NCBI RefSeq assembly: GCF_030811115.1
Contig: NZ_JAUSQK010000001.1
Location: forward strand, 1,612,001 to 1,676,000
Direction: 5' to 3'
Length of the DNA stretch: 64,000 nt
From: Olsenella profusa DSM 13989
GTDB lineage: Bacteria; Actinomycetota; Coriobacteriia; Coriobacteriales; Atopobiaceae
Below the pieces are notes generated by a model. The model searched no databases. It saw only the letters and a list, made by a program, of their open reading frames with translations, and was not told where the DNA came from. The position numbers were made by a program, and so were the translations under genes. Below are positions 7,725-15,902 of the stretch, one piece after another (the first letter of the stretch is position 1; every line of letters starts with the position of its first letter).

Positions 7725-8985
7725 TGCTGAACACCGTCCAAACCTGCTCGAGCCCGCCAACGAGGCGGTCAATGTCGTGCTTGTCATTATAGAGGGCCAC
7801 ACTGGCGCGGCAGGTGCTGCCCATCTGAACGTTCAGGTAGGAGAGCAGGGGCTGCGCACAGTGATGACCGGCACGGATGCAGATGTCAAAGCCATCCAGG
7901 ATGGACGCGACATCGTGAGGGTGGATGTGGCTAAGGTTGAATGCGACGGCACCCACATGGCGGCTGCCGTCCACAGGGCCAATCACCCGAACGAAGTCGA
8001 GCGCCGCCAGCTGTTCGGTGAGGTAGGCGGCGAGTGCGCGCTCGCGCCGCTCGACCTGCTCCATGCCCAGACTCTCGAGGTAGGAGAGCGCGGCGTCAAA
8101 GGCATAGATGCCCGCTGCGTCCTGCGTGCCCGCCTCGAACTTCTGGGGTACCGGCGCCCACACGGCATCGGTCTCGGTGACGGCATCGATCATCTCACCG
8201 CCGGTGAGGAAGGGCGGCATCCTGTCCAGTACCTCTGCCGTGCCCCAGAGCACGCCAATGCCCATGGGGCCCATCATCTTGTGCGCGCTGAAGGCAAAGA
8301 GGTCGCATCCCAGCTTACGCACGTCGACGGCGATGTGAGGGGCGCTCTGTGCGCCGTCGACCACCAGGTAGGCACCCACCTCGTGCGCACGGGCCGCGAT
8401 GGCGGCGACGTCGTTCTCTATGCCGAGCACGTTGGATATCTGCGTGACGGAGACGATCTTTGTCCTCGGGCCAATCTTGGCCCCAAGCTCCTCGGGCGTG
8501 ATGCGATAGTCATCATCCAGGCGCAGGTACACGAGCCTGGCACCCGTGGCGGCGCACACCTGCTGCCAGGGGATGAGGTTGGAGTGGTGCTCCATGATGG
8601 AGATGACCACCTCGTCGCCGGGCCCCAGTACGGTGCGGCCCAGCGAGCTTGCCACCAGGTTGAGGGATTCGCTCGTGTTGCGGGTGAACACGATCTGGTG
8701 GGCCTGAGGGCGTCCCTGCTCGTCGAGCGCGCCGATGAAGCGTGCGACATGCGCACGGGCCTTGTCGATTGCCGAGGTGGCATTGACGGAGAGCCTGTAG
8801 AGGCCACGCAGGGGATTTGCGTTCATGGTCTCATAGAAGCAGCGCTGTGCGTCCAGCACCGTGGTGGGGCGCTGAGAGGTGGCGGCGCTGTCGAGGAACA
8901 CGAGCCGCTCGTTGGACGCGAGCAGCGGGAAGTCCTGCCTATGGGGGTTGTCCTCGATCAGGGAGAGCTGAGTCTCGGTCAGCAT
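7717..8985 (-). CDS. sufS: SufS-type cysteine desulfurase
   Basis: 422 residues. Class V PLP aminotransferase fold: VFLDSAATSQRP near the N-terminus, TRNTSESLN, VVISIMEHHSNLIPW, the PLP-lysine in FSAHKMMGPMG, and the catalytic cysteine in IRAGHHCAQPL. It removes sulfur from cysteine for cluster assembly. The ATG at 8985 is preferred because AAGGAG lies 10 bases upstream; in-frame starts up to 9024 lack a good ribosome site. First gene of sufS-sufU-rrf2, preceded by the shared suf box. The rest of the pathway (sufCBD) is encoded about 10 kb away. Confidence 0.92.
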   Translation of the reverse strand: MLTETQLSLIEDNPHRQDFPLLASNERLVFLDSAATSQRPTTVLDAQRCFYETMNANPLRGLYRLSVNATSAIDKARAHVARFIGALDEQGRPQAHQIVFTRNTSESLNLVASSLGRTVLGPGDEVVISIMEHHSNLIPWQQVCAATGARLVYLRLDDDYRITPEELGAKIGPRTKIVSVTQISNVLGIENDVAAIAARAHEVGAYLVVDGAQSAPHIAVDVRKLGCDLFAFSAHKMMGPMGIGVLWGTAEVLDRMPPFLTGGEMIDAVTETDAVWAPVPQKFEAGTQDAAGIYAFDAALSYLESLGMEQVERRERALAAYLTEQLAALDFVRVIGPVDGSRHVGAVAFNLSHIHPHDVASILDGFDICIRAGHHCAQPLLSYLNVQMGSTCRASVALYNDKHDIDRLVGGLEQVWTVFSNG

Positions 8986-9023
8986 GGGGCGCATGCTCCT
9001 TACCCACGGAACACCGTGGAACA

Positions 9024-9055
9024 TAATCTCTACTTACGGGGTAGGATTTTACCCC
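9024..9055 (-). promoter_or_regulatory. suf box upstream of sufS
   Basis: Read on the plus strand it is CTACTTACG-nn-GT-n-GGA-n-TTTACCCC, nearly the same as at 21894-21926 before sufC. On the transcribed strand it holds a TAAAAT -10 candidate followed by an imperfect CTAC-N7-GTAG dyad, the position expected for a repressor overlapping the start site. The Rrf2 protein encoded by the same operon is the obvious candidate. Confidence 0.6.
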
Positions 9056-9203
9056 TTCGCCCCGCCGTCAATCATTTTTCCATGGGCGCTCGGATGGCCT
9101 TTGAACACGAGTTCCCTCTACCCCACATCATGTGTTCTTTACCTAACGAACCTAGCCGCCCGCTGGGCAGGTGGCTAGGTTTCAACACATAATCGCCTTG
9201 GGC

Positions 9204-9614
9204 CTAGCTGGCACTCGCAATCTCGCGCCGGTACGTCAAGACAAGAACGAGGAGGAAGCCTAGCTCTATGAATAGGGCGATAAACCATACGACGGCCGGC
9301 GTTCCTGGTAGTGAAAGAAGGCCAGAGAACATGATTCCCACCATTATAAAGAGCCATGTGGTTGCAGCTGCTGCCAGCAGGCGTCGCGGCAGGGGAAGCT
9401 CTTTTAACACAACCAGAACGACGAAGAAGAGGTACGCACAGATGAGGCGCTGCATGAACTCGCAGAAGGGCAAGGCAAGCGCCGATCCATTCCACGAAAC
9501 AAAAGTCAGTTGATCGTGAATGAGTGAATGGCCCCCAAACTCATCTGTCCCAAGGGCCCAGCAGTGGATCATGACGGCGACAGCCAGTGGGAGCGAAGCC
9601 TTGAGCCAGCGCAT
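9204..9614 (-). CDS. Small multi-pass membrane protein, unknown function
   Basis: 136 residues with about four hydrophobic segments (KASLPLAVAVMIHCWAL, LICAYLFFVVLVVL, LLAAAATTWLFIMVGIMF, VVWFIALFIELGFLLVLVL). The ATG at 9614 is chosen because GGAGGAGG lies 5 bases before it; a longer frame to 9662 lacks this. It directly follows the secreted protein gene, whose stop is at 9663, so the two form an operon. I do not recognise the family. A membrane partner or immunity protein for the secreted product is possible but is guesswork from pairing alone. GC is lower than in the flanking suf genes. Confidence 0.6.
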   Translation of the reverse strand: MRWLKASLPLAVAVMIHCWALGTDEFGGHSLIHDQLTFVSWNGSALALPFCEFMQRLICAYLFFVVLVVLKELPLPRRLLAAAATTWLFIMVGIMFSGLLSLPGTPAVVWFIALFIELGFLLVLVLTYRREIASAS

Positions 9615-9662
9615 GCTGCCTCCTCCGGAAAATGACGCATACCGCGAGGGAAATCGCAGCAT

Positions 9663-10280
9663 TTACCAGTTACTTTGAACGGTAAAGGAACTTCCGGATG
9701 AGGTGGTGACGTCAAGTTGGGAGGTGACATAGTATGCGACAACCAGTCCAGCGTAAGAGTCGCTCTTACTCATCTGGACGGTGCGGGAATTGTATGAGGT
9801 GTTGCTGAGTGTATGTGTGTATGCAAGGCTAAGTCCACCAGAGGTGGTTGCTCCATAAGCCTGGACCTTGGCAGATGCAGTCATGCTCCTTGGGGTTGAT
9901 CCTGACAGTATTCTGCCGGTAAGGGTTGCTCCCCATTGGTACGTGAACGCGCCACTATGCCAAACGTTCCCACTCAACTTGGCGGTAACACCGTACATGG
10001 TTCGGCTTGCATTAACATTCTTTGATCCACTGCCTGCACGGGTGCCTGGATTGGGAGTCGCTTCCGGGCGCGTGGCATACCGTCTAACAAAGGCTGCATC
10101 CTGTTCGGAGAGTTCCTCACCAGGGGAGTATGTCTGACCGACTTGCTGGAATCGCATATCTATCTCATGCTGGGACAACTCTGCCGCAAGTGCAGGATGG
10201 GGCAGCAGGATGAGTGCAAGCGTAACAAAGCACAGGGAAAGGAAGATGGGCCCTATGTGGCGAACGCGGTTGGAAATCAT
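9663..10280 (-). CDS. Secreted protein of unknown function
   Basis: 205 residues starting with a clear signal peptide: charged start, hydrophobic core IFLSLCFVTLALILL, and cleavage likely after PALA-A. The mature part has an acidic linker (SPGEELSEQDAAFVRRY) and then a Ser/Thr/Gly/Tyr-rich region of about 130 residues with alternating polar and hydrophobic residues, likely all-beta. No cysteine or metal motif is visible. It is followed with no gap by a membrane protein gene. Lower GC than the neighbours suggests acquisition. Secreted-effector or bacteriocin-like roles are possible, but I cannot assign a family. Confidence 0.6.
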   Translation of the reverse strand: MISNRVRHIGPIFLSLCFVTLALILLPHPALAAELSQHEIDMRFQQVGQTYSPGEELSEQDAAFVRRYATRPEATPNPGTRAGSGSKNVNASRTMYGVTAKLSGNVWHSGAFTYQWGATLTGRILSGSTPRSMTASAKVQAYGATTSGGLSLAYTHTLSNTSYNSRTVQMSKSDSYAGLVVAYYVTSQLDVTTSSGSSFTVQSNW

Positions 10281-10447
10281 GTCAGCCTCCTGGATGAATT
10301 GGGAGAATCACACGGTCACACAAAACACCGGAGACGTTGTATTGCCCTGTAAACAATCTAGAGCAAGGCACCCATTACGGAACCTCTCTTTAGGTGAACT
10401 ATATATAACATATTTTGTTCAGTGATGCAAACCCTTTACCTCTTTAT
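10281..10447. other. AT-rich intergenic stretch
   Basis: Contains an AT-rich segment around 10390-10430 suitable for promoters of the minus-strand secreted protein operon. No gene seen. Confidence 0.3.
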
Positions 10448-10771
10448 ATGAGAGTATCGCCTTCCATCTTTTGTCTTGAATCGTTGATTGCCAAAGCTGG
10501 TGCAGGAAAGCCTGCGGTAGGTCTGTCATAGGTTCTCGATACTGGCGGACGACCTCGTGAAGTCGCCTTGACGTCGAGGGATCCGCACCTGGGAACGGAT
10601 TGCGCCCGGCGCAAGACCTGCGGAAGGCGAGGGATGTGCGACCCCGACTGTAGGAGGAGGTGCCCCTCCTGCGCGAAGGGAGATGCGCGGGCTACGAGCG
10701 CCAGTGGTGCCGGCGCACGCACCGGGCGCCCTAGGTCTGCAACGACTGCGAGAGGCGCCCGACCTGCCCCC
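10448..10771 (+). pseudogene. IS30-like transposase, 5' part, disrupted
   Basis: From ATG 10448 the frame has a premature TAG, then encodes a Cys-rich segment (DCARRKTCGRRGMCDPDC, then RCPSCAKG) typical of the N-terminal region of a group of IS30-like transposases in anaerobes. A frameshift near 10680 is needed to continue into CAGYERQWCRRTHRAP, then a TAG replaces the usual Tyr, then VCNDCERRPTCP. At 10771 the gene is cut by an IS21-like element; joining to 14953 across the duplicated CCCCC restores the frame. The gene was therefore one unit before insertion and is inactivated in several ways. Confidence is moderate for the family and for the 5' limit. Confidence 0.6.
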
Positions 10772-10800
10772 TGTGTTTGATAGCCTCGGAGTTGCGGGTT

Positions 10801-12458
10801 GGGGCCGGTACCGCTTTTCCGTACCTTGCTGCTAGGCTGCGAGGCCCAAGCTCTGCCTGTATTGTAGGGGGCTCATCGAGCCCAGCGAGCGCTTGATCCT
10901 CGTCTTGTTGTAACGCTCTATATAGGCGTCTATCCTCTCCTTGAGCTCATCCAACGTGACGCCCGCCCAGTCCCTGCCATAGAGCATCTCGACCTTCATG
11001 GTGCCGAAAAAGCCCTCCATGCGGGAGTTGTCAGGGCTGCACCCCTTGCGCGACATGGAGCGCATGATGCCGGCCTTCTCGCAGATGGAGATCCACTCGG
11101 GCCAGCGGTAGTGGCAGCCGCAGTCCGAATGGATCACGAGATGGCGGCGCTCCTCGTCTGTCGTAGTGGCCAAAGCCGCCTTGAGCATGGAGTTGGCCAT
11201 CTCGGCGTTGGGCGAGGTCGAGGTCGTCCAGCTTACGATGGCGCCGTCGAAGCAGTCCAAAACCGGGCTCAGATAGAGCTTGCCGGCCGGTATCGAGAGC
11301 TGCGTGACGTCGGTGAGCCATAGGAAGTTGGGAAGTCCGGCTTCGAAGTCCTGGCAGACCTTGTTGCCGGGGTGTTCCGAGACCTCGCCCTTGTAGGAGC
11401 TGTAGGCCTTCCCGGGCTTTGCCTTGCCGTGCGCCTCGAGCTTCTCCTCAGCCATTATTCGCCCTATCCTGCGCTCGCCGATGACATGTCCTCGTGCCTC
11501 GAGCTCGTCGTGGATGCGGCGCCTTCCGTAGGCGCCGTCGTTGGCGTTGAAGACGGCGCAGACCAGCTCCCGCGCCCCGGCGTCCCTGTCCCCGGCGGCG
11601 ATGGCCGAGAGTTGGTACTGGTGGCTCGATCGGGCCATGTCGAGCGCCGAGAGAAGCTCGCACAGCCTCCATTTGGGGCGCAGCGACTCAATCAGCAGAG
11701 TCTTCTCCCTGTTCGTGAGCTCGTTTGCCGGGTCGGCGCCCGTCCCTTTTCCCAGGATCTCGAGGGCGCCCTCCAGGATGTCGCGCTTGAGCTCGAGTTG
11801 GCGCAGCTCTTTCTCGAGTTCGGCCTTCCTGGCCTCGAGGGCATCTATTTCTGTCTGCGTGACGGGAGCCGCTCTGGCGGCTCCGGCGTCGGACGCGCCA
11901 TTTGAGACGGCGTTGCTTGTGTCGGGCATCGGGGGCTCCTTCTCAGGCAATAGCTCTCGCTTCCACTTGTAGAGGGTACAACGCGTGGAGCCGACCTCGT
12001 CGGCGATCTGTTGCGCGCTTCCGGCTCGTCTGACAAGCGCTGTCACGGCTTTCTGCTTCTCTTCGAGAGTGAACGTCCTGGGCTCGGCTGTCCGCCTCTC
12101 GCCAGGTGCCAGCTCGTCTATCCACTCTCTGAGCTTTTGCGTACTTCCGGGGTATCCCAGCTCGCGTCTCGTATAGGCGTTGCAGCGGCCGTGCTCCAGA
12201 TAGTGGTTGACGGCGGCCCGCCTTTGCCCTTCTGAGTAGCGTTCTAGGTTGCGCCCCCTGAGCGCGCCTCCGTTGTCCTGCCATTCCCGATACCATCCTA
12301 CAAGCTGTGCCCGGCTTGGATATCCCAACTCGCGTATCGTAGCCGTGGCTTTAAAACCATACTTGATATAGAGCTCGACCGCTCTTGTCCTCTGCTCAAG
12401 GGAGTACACGCCATCCTCCAAACATCATCGTTTGGTACGGATTTCCGGTACCGGCCCC
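10801..12458 (-). mobile_element. IS3-like insertion sequence, copy 1 (1658 bp)
   Basis: Bounded by 25-bp imperfect inverted repeats starting GGGGCCGGTACCG, with a 3-bp target duplication GTT (10798-10800 and 12459-12461). Same length and same encoded protein as the copies at 44972 and 49078. Inserted in the left terminal region of IS21-like element 1, immediately before TGAGC. Confidence 0.95.
10832..12421 (-). CDS. IS3-family transposase, single 529-residue frame
   Basis: Cuts and joins DNA at the ends of its own insertion sequence. The N-terminal 150 residues carry three helix-turn-helix-like repeats (starting near residues 6, 62 and 115), each with an RELGYP or IADEVGS recognition segment. 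A coiled coil follows (ALEARKAELEKELRQLELKRDILEGAL region, about residues 190-225). The rve integrase core has the DDE triad: D in LTDVTQ, D in HSDCGCHY and E in MEGFFGTMK. IS3 elements normally split this into orfA and orfB joined by programmed frameshift; here both are one continuous frame. Start ATG is 37 bases inside the IS end. It is intact and probably active, given three apparently identical copies. Confidence 0.95.
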   Translation of the reverse strand: MEDGVYSLEQRTRAVELYIKYGFKATATIRELGYPSRAQLVGWYREWQDNGGALRGRNLERYSEGQRRAAVNHYLEHGRCNAYTRRELGYPGSTQKLREWIDELAPGERRTAEPRTFTLEEKQKAVTALVRRAGSAQQIADEVGSTRCTLYKWKRELLPEKEPPMPDTSNAVSNGASDAGAARAAPVTQTEIDALEARKAELEKELRQLELKRDILEGALEILGKGTGADPANELTNREKTLLIESLRPKWRLCELLSALDMARSSHQYQLSAIAAGDRDAGARELVCAVFNANDGAYGRRRIHDELEARGHVIGERRIGRIMAEEKLEAHGKAKPGKAYSSYKGEVSEHPGNKVCQDFEAGLPNFLWLTDVTQLSIPAGKLYLSPVLDCFDGAIVSWTTSTSPNAEMANSMLKAALATTTDEERRHLVIHSDCGCHYRWPEWISICEKAGIMRSMSRKGCSPDNSRMEGFFGTMKVEMLYGRDWAGVTLDELKERIDAYIERYNKTRIKRSLGSMSPLQYRQSLGLAA

Positions 12459-12589
12459 GTTTGAGCATCGAAAGGTTTCGGGTCCGGGCACGAAAGACCT
12501 TCGGGTATGAGCATGGGCACGTCGACCACCCGCGGCCGGCCCGACAATGTCGTTGCTTCGGTCTGCGACGTTAGGAGGGCCAGAGGGGA

Positions 12590-14869
12590 ATGATCGGCGT
12601 GGACAAGATAGAGGACATGCGCAGAAGGGCGAGAGTCGGGGAATCGATAGCCTCGATTGCGAGGGCAGTCGGCGTCTCGGAGCCGACGGCCAGGAAGTAC
12701 GCCAGGGCGGAGGACCTGTCGCCCGAGCCGCCGAAGAGGAAGGAGCCGGAGAGCGAGCTGCTCGCGCCGCACAGGGAGGCGATCGACTCCTGGCTCGACG
12801 ACGACCGCGGGAACTGGCGCAAGCAGCGCCATACGGCCGTGAGGGTGCATGTGAGGCTCAGGGACGAGCGGGGCTACGAGGGCTCGTACTCCACCGTGCA
12901 GCGCCACGCGAGGCGGCGCCGGGAGGAGATGGCCCGCGAGCGCGACCGCAGGGACGCCGAGGGCTTCCTGCGGCCGGGCTGGCTGCCCGGAGAGATCCAG
13001 GTCGACTTCGGCGAGGCCGATCTCGGGGTCCGCGGGGTGACCACGAGGGGCAAGTACCTGACCATCACCTTCCCGCATTCGAACGTGGGACTGACCCAGG
13101 TCTTCTGGGGCGAGACGGCCGAGTGCGTCTGCCAGGGGCTGCGCAGCGTCCTCGAGTCCATGGGCGGCGTGCCCCGCAGGGCCGTCTTCGACAACGCCAC
13201 CGAGGTCGGCCGGCGCGTCGGGGAGACGGCCAGGGTCTCGGGGCCCTTCCGCCGCTTCGCGGCGCACTACGGGCTCGACCACGCCCTCGCCAACCCCTAT
13301 TCGGGCAACGAGAGGGGCAACGTGGAGAACAAGGTCGGCTGCCACAGGAGGGACCCCTCCGTGCCCGTCCCGTCCTTCCACGACGTCGCCTCGTCCGATG
13401 AGAGGCTGCTCCAGGACTGCCTCGACCTGAGCGGGGGCAAGCGCCACCACGGGCCCGGCACGCCCGAGCCCGGGCTGTTCGGGGAGGACAGGGAGGCGCT
13501 CTCGCCGCTGCCGCCGGCCGCGTTCTCGTGCGTCAGGTGGGAGACGAGGAAGTGCAGCAAGCAGGGCACCCTCGCGCTCGGGGGCGTGCACCGCCACTCC
13601 GCCGGACCCGCCTACGCACGCTGCGAGGTCGCCGTCGCCCTGGGAGCCTTCGACGTCACGGTCTGCGACGTCTCCACCGGCGAGGCGATCGCCACCCACG
13701 GGCGCCAGTGGGGCGGGGCGCCGACCGACAGCTCCGACCCGACGCCGCGGCCGGGGCTGCCGTGCATGAGGCCTGCCGGATGGAGGGACTCGAGCGTCAG
13801 GGCGTCGCTCCCCGAAGAGCTCGTCGCCTTCCTCGACGGCGAGCCGGCAGACAGCCTGAAGGCCGACCCCGGGGTGCTGCGCGACGAGAGCGCCGAGAGG
13901 GGCTGGGGCGCGGCCGTCGAGGGCATGGCGCGCTCGCTGGCGGCGACAGGCGGCCTCGACCGCGCGACCGTCTCCCCCTCCGCCGCCAGGGCGGCAGCCG
14001 GAGACGAGCGCGCCGGGTACGGCGAGGAGGTCGACCTGGGCGCCTGCGACGGGGCGCCGAGGCTGCTCGAGGGGGGTGGCAGGCATGCCGCAGACGAGCC
14101 CGGGGCGCGGGGCCTCGCAGGCCGCCTTCCGTGGGGCGGCCAGGGCGCCCTCCGTATCGGGCGACACGATGGATGCCCTCCTCGCCTCCGCGACGCCGGG
14201 GCGGGCGGCGGCATGCACGGCGATGCCCGAGTCGGAGATCGCCCGCCGCGACAGGACGAAGGGGGCGAGGCTGCTCCGGCAGGCGAGGTTCCCCGTGCCC
14301 AAGGCGCCCGACGTCTTCGACCGGCCGAGCGTGGCCCTCCCCGACGGCTGGGGGCGCGACGGGACGTGCTCGCTGGCATTCGTGCGCGACGCCGAGGACC
14401 TCGTCTCCTGCGGCCAGACGGGGCGCGGCAAGACCCACATGGCCACGGCCCTCGGCATCGCGGCGACCTCGGCGGGCTACCCGGCGGGGTTCTGGCAGAC
14501 CGCGCGGCCGGTGCCCCGGCTGGGGAAGGCCAAGAGGGAGGGCACGCCCGACGGGCCGCTCGCGGACGTCGCGAAGGCCCGGCTGGTGATCCTGGGCGAG
14601 TTCGGCCACGTGCCCTTCGACGTGGACGGCGCGCGGCCGCCCTGCCAGGTCATATCCGACAGCCACGAGTGCCGGAGCATCGTGTTCACCACCAACGTGG
14701 AGTTCTCCAGGTGGGGCACGGTCCTCGCGGGCGACGAGCTGGCCGCGGCGATCGTCGACAGGGTCGCGCGCCACGGCAGGCTCGTCGAGTTCGGCGGGCC
14801 CAGCCACAGGCCCGGGGAGAGCCTCATGCTGGGGAAGTCTGGGAGGTAGGGACAGCGGCGCGCCCGTGA
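12590..14869 (+). CDS. istA: IS21-family transposase IstA
   Basis: The N-terminal HTH (SIASIARAVGVSEPTARKYAR) and an rve catalytic core (VDFGEADLG, GVPRRAVFDNATEVG, NERGNVENKVGCHRR) identify IstA. ATG 12590 follows GAGGGGA. The recognisable protein is about 500 residues and should end near the istB start at 14085. However, the frame has no stop until 14867-14869, past istB, giving 759 codons whose last 260 are the alternate frame of istB. The same open overlap occurs in the other two IS21-like copies. Whether the extension is translated is unknown. Confidence 0.85.
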   Translation: MIGVDKIEDMRRRARVGESIASIARAVGVSEPTARKYARAEDLSPEPPKRKEPESELLAPHREAIDSWLDDDRGNWRKQRHTAVRVHVRLRDERGYEGSYSTVQRHARRRREEMARERDRRDAEGFLRPGWLPGEIQVDFGEADLGVRGVTTRGKYLTITFPHSNVGLTQVFWGETAECVCQGLRSVLESMGGVPRRAVFDNATEVGRRVGETARVSGPFRRFAAHYGLDHALANPYSGNERGNVENKVGCHRRDPSVPVPSFHDVASSDERLLQDCLDLSGGKRHHGPGTPEPGLFGEDREALSPLPPAAFSCVRWETRKCSKQGTLALGGVHRHSAGPAYARCEVAVALGAFDVTVCDVSTGEAIATHGRQWGGAPTDSSDPTPRPGLPCMRPAGWRDSSVRASLPEELVAFLDGEPADSLKADPGVLRDESAERGWGAAVEGMARSLAATGGLDRATVSPSAARAAAGDERAGYGEEVDLGACDGAPRLLEGGGRHAADEPGARGLAGRLPWGGQGALRIGRHDGCPPRLRDAGAGGGMHGDARVGDRPPRQDEGGEAAPAGEVPRAQGARRLRPAERGPPRRLGARRDVLAGIRARRRGPRLLRPDGARQDPHGHGPRHRGDLGGLPGGVLADRAAGAPAGEGQEGGHARRAARGRREGPAGDPGRVRPRALRRGRRAAALPGHIRQPRVPEHRVHHQRGVLQVGHGPRGRRAGRGDRRQGRAPRQARRVRRAQPQARGEPHAGEVWEVGTAARP
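14085..14849 (+). CDS. istB: IS21-family helper ATPase IstB
   Basis: 254 residues of the DnaC-like AAA+ helper that assists IstA in target selection. Walker A is GQTGRGKT. The Walker B region reads RLVILGEFG, with Gly where the family and the copy at 46701-47468 have Asp (VLDEFG), so ATP hydrolysis may be impaired. ATG 14085 follows GAGGGGGG; a GTG at 14076 is also in frame. Bases 14559-14811 are nearly identical to the same part of the istB at 51046-51810, whereas the upstream parts of the two genes differ, a sign of gene conversion. Confidence 0.88.
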   Translation: MPQTSPGRGASQAAFRGAARAPSVSGDTMDALLASATPGRAAACTAMPESEIARRDRTKGARLLRQARFPVPKAPDVFDRPSVALPDGWGRDGTCSLAFVRDAEDLVSCGQTGRGKTHMATALGIAATSAGYPAGFWQTARPVPRLGKAKREGTPDGPLADVAKARLVILGEFGHVPFDVDGARPPCQVISDSHECRSIVFTTNVEFSRWGTVLAGDELAAAIVDRVARHGRLVEFGGPSHRPGESLMLGKSGR

Positions 14870-14947
14870 CGAAACCCGAAAAAGTTTCATGCACGGACCC
14901 GAAAGAAATCCGCGCTCAAAACCAAAAGTCAGGCTTGACTAAACACA

Positions 14948-15902
14948 CCCCCTGGGGCACTTCTCCCACTCGGTCAAGGTGGCCCAGGCCAAGGCCGAGG
15001 CGCGCCTCGTCGAGCCGAGGCGCGGCCTGGACATGACGGGCCACGAGATGGCGTTCCTGGCCCGCGAGGTGAAGGCCGGGCTGGCGAGGGGCCAGTCGGT
15101 GCACCACATCTTCGCCTTGAGGGACGACCTCCCCTGCTCGGAGCGCTCCTCCTGCCGACACGTCGAGAACGAGGACATAGACGTCGCGAAGATGGGCCTT
15201 CGCAAGAAGGTCAGGTACAAGAGGCGCAACAAGAGGAAGGCGAACCGGCATGAGGCGGCCTTCTACGCGGGGCGCACCTATGCCAACTGCCCCACCCCTC
15301 CCGAGGAGGGACGCGCATGCGTGGTCGAGATGGACTGCGTGGAGGGCTCCGACGGCGACCTGGAGGCGCTGCTCACGCCCCGCTTTGCCCAGCTCAGGTT
15401 CCGGATGTTCGTCCTGCTCGAGCGGCACGACTCCGCGCACGTCGTGGCGGCCCCGGGCTGGCTGGAGGGCCTCCTGGGCGGCCCCGCGGCCTTCCATGGG
15501 GCCTTCGGGCTCATCCTGACCGACCGCGGCAGCGAGTTCGACGACGTGGGCGGCATCGAGCGGGGCGGGCGCTGCCGCGCCTTCTACGCCGACCCCCAGC
15601 GCCCCGACCAGAAGGGAGCCTGCGAGAAGAACCACGTCGAGCTCAGGAAGGTAATCCCGAAGGGCACCTCGGTCGACGGCCTGGGGCTCGATGCGTGAGC
15701 CCTTGCCGGCATCTGCCCCAACGTGGACTCGAGCCTGAGGAGGGCCATCGGCGACGCCTCGCCGATGGCCCTCGCAAAGGTGGCGTTGCCGGCCTCCCTC
15801 ATCGAAGGCCTCGGCCTTGCCCCCGTCCCGCCAGACGAGGTCGAGATGCGGCCGGAGCTCGTCGAACGACTCAGGAAGGAGCACGACAGCACCAACGGCT
15901 AG
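14948..15902 (+). pseudogene. IS30-like transposase, 3' part, disrupted
   Basis: Continues the gene cut at 10771. Codons from 14953 read GHFSHSVKVAQAKAEARL, then an HTH-like segment, then the DDE integrase core (VVEMDCVEG, LTDRGSEFDD, QKGACEKNHVELRKVIPKG), matching IS30-type transposases of clostridia and actinobacteria. An in-frame TGA at 15696-15698 follows DGLGLDA, but the same frame continues with family-like sequence (ending APVPPDEVEMRPEL) to TAG 15900-15902. The gene thus carries nonsense mutations on both sides of the IS21 insertion and is dead. Confidence 0.78.

Larger units (their letters stand above)
10772..14947 (+). mobile_element. IS21-like element 1 (carries a nested IS3-like element)
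   Basis: Ends are TGTGTTTGATAGCC at 10772 and the complement of TGTGTTTAGTCAAGCC ending at 14947. It is flanked by a 5-bp direct repeat CCCCC (10767-10771 and 14948-14952). Subterminal repeats containing TTTCGGGTCCG and GCACGAAA lie at both ends, as in IS21 elements. Without the nested IS3-like copy it is 2518 bp and carries istA and istB. It interrupts an IS30-like transposase gene. Confidence 0.88.

Noticed and set aside
7777-9192. 471-codon plus-strand frame opposite sufS
   Set aside because: Entirely antisense to sufS, whose PLP lysine and catalytic Cys are clear.
12425-14458. 677-codon antisense frame over istA
   Set aside because: Shadow of GC-rich istA; Pro/Arg/Gly-rich with no domain.
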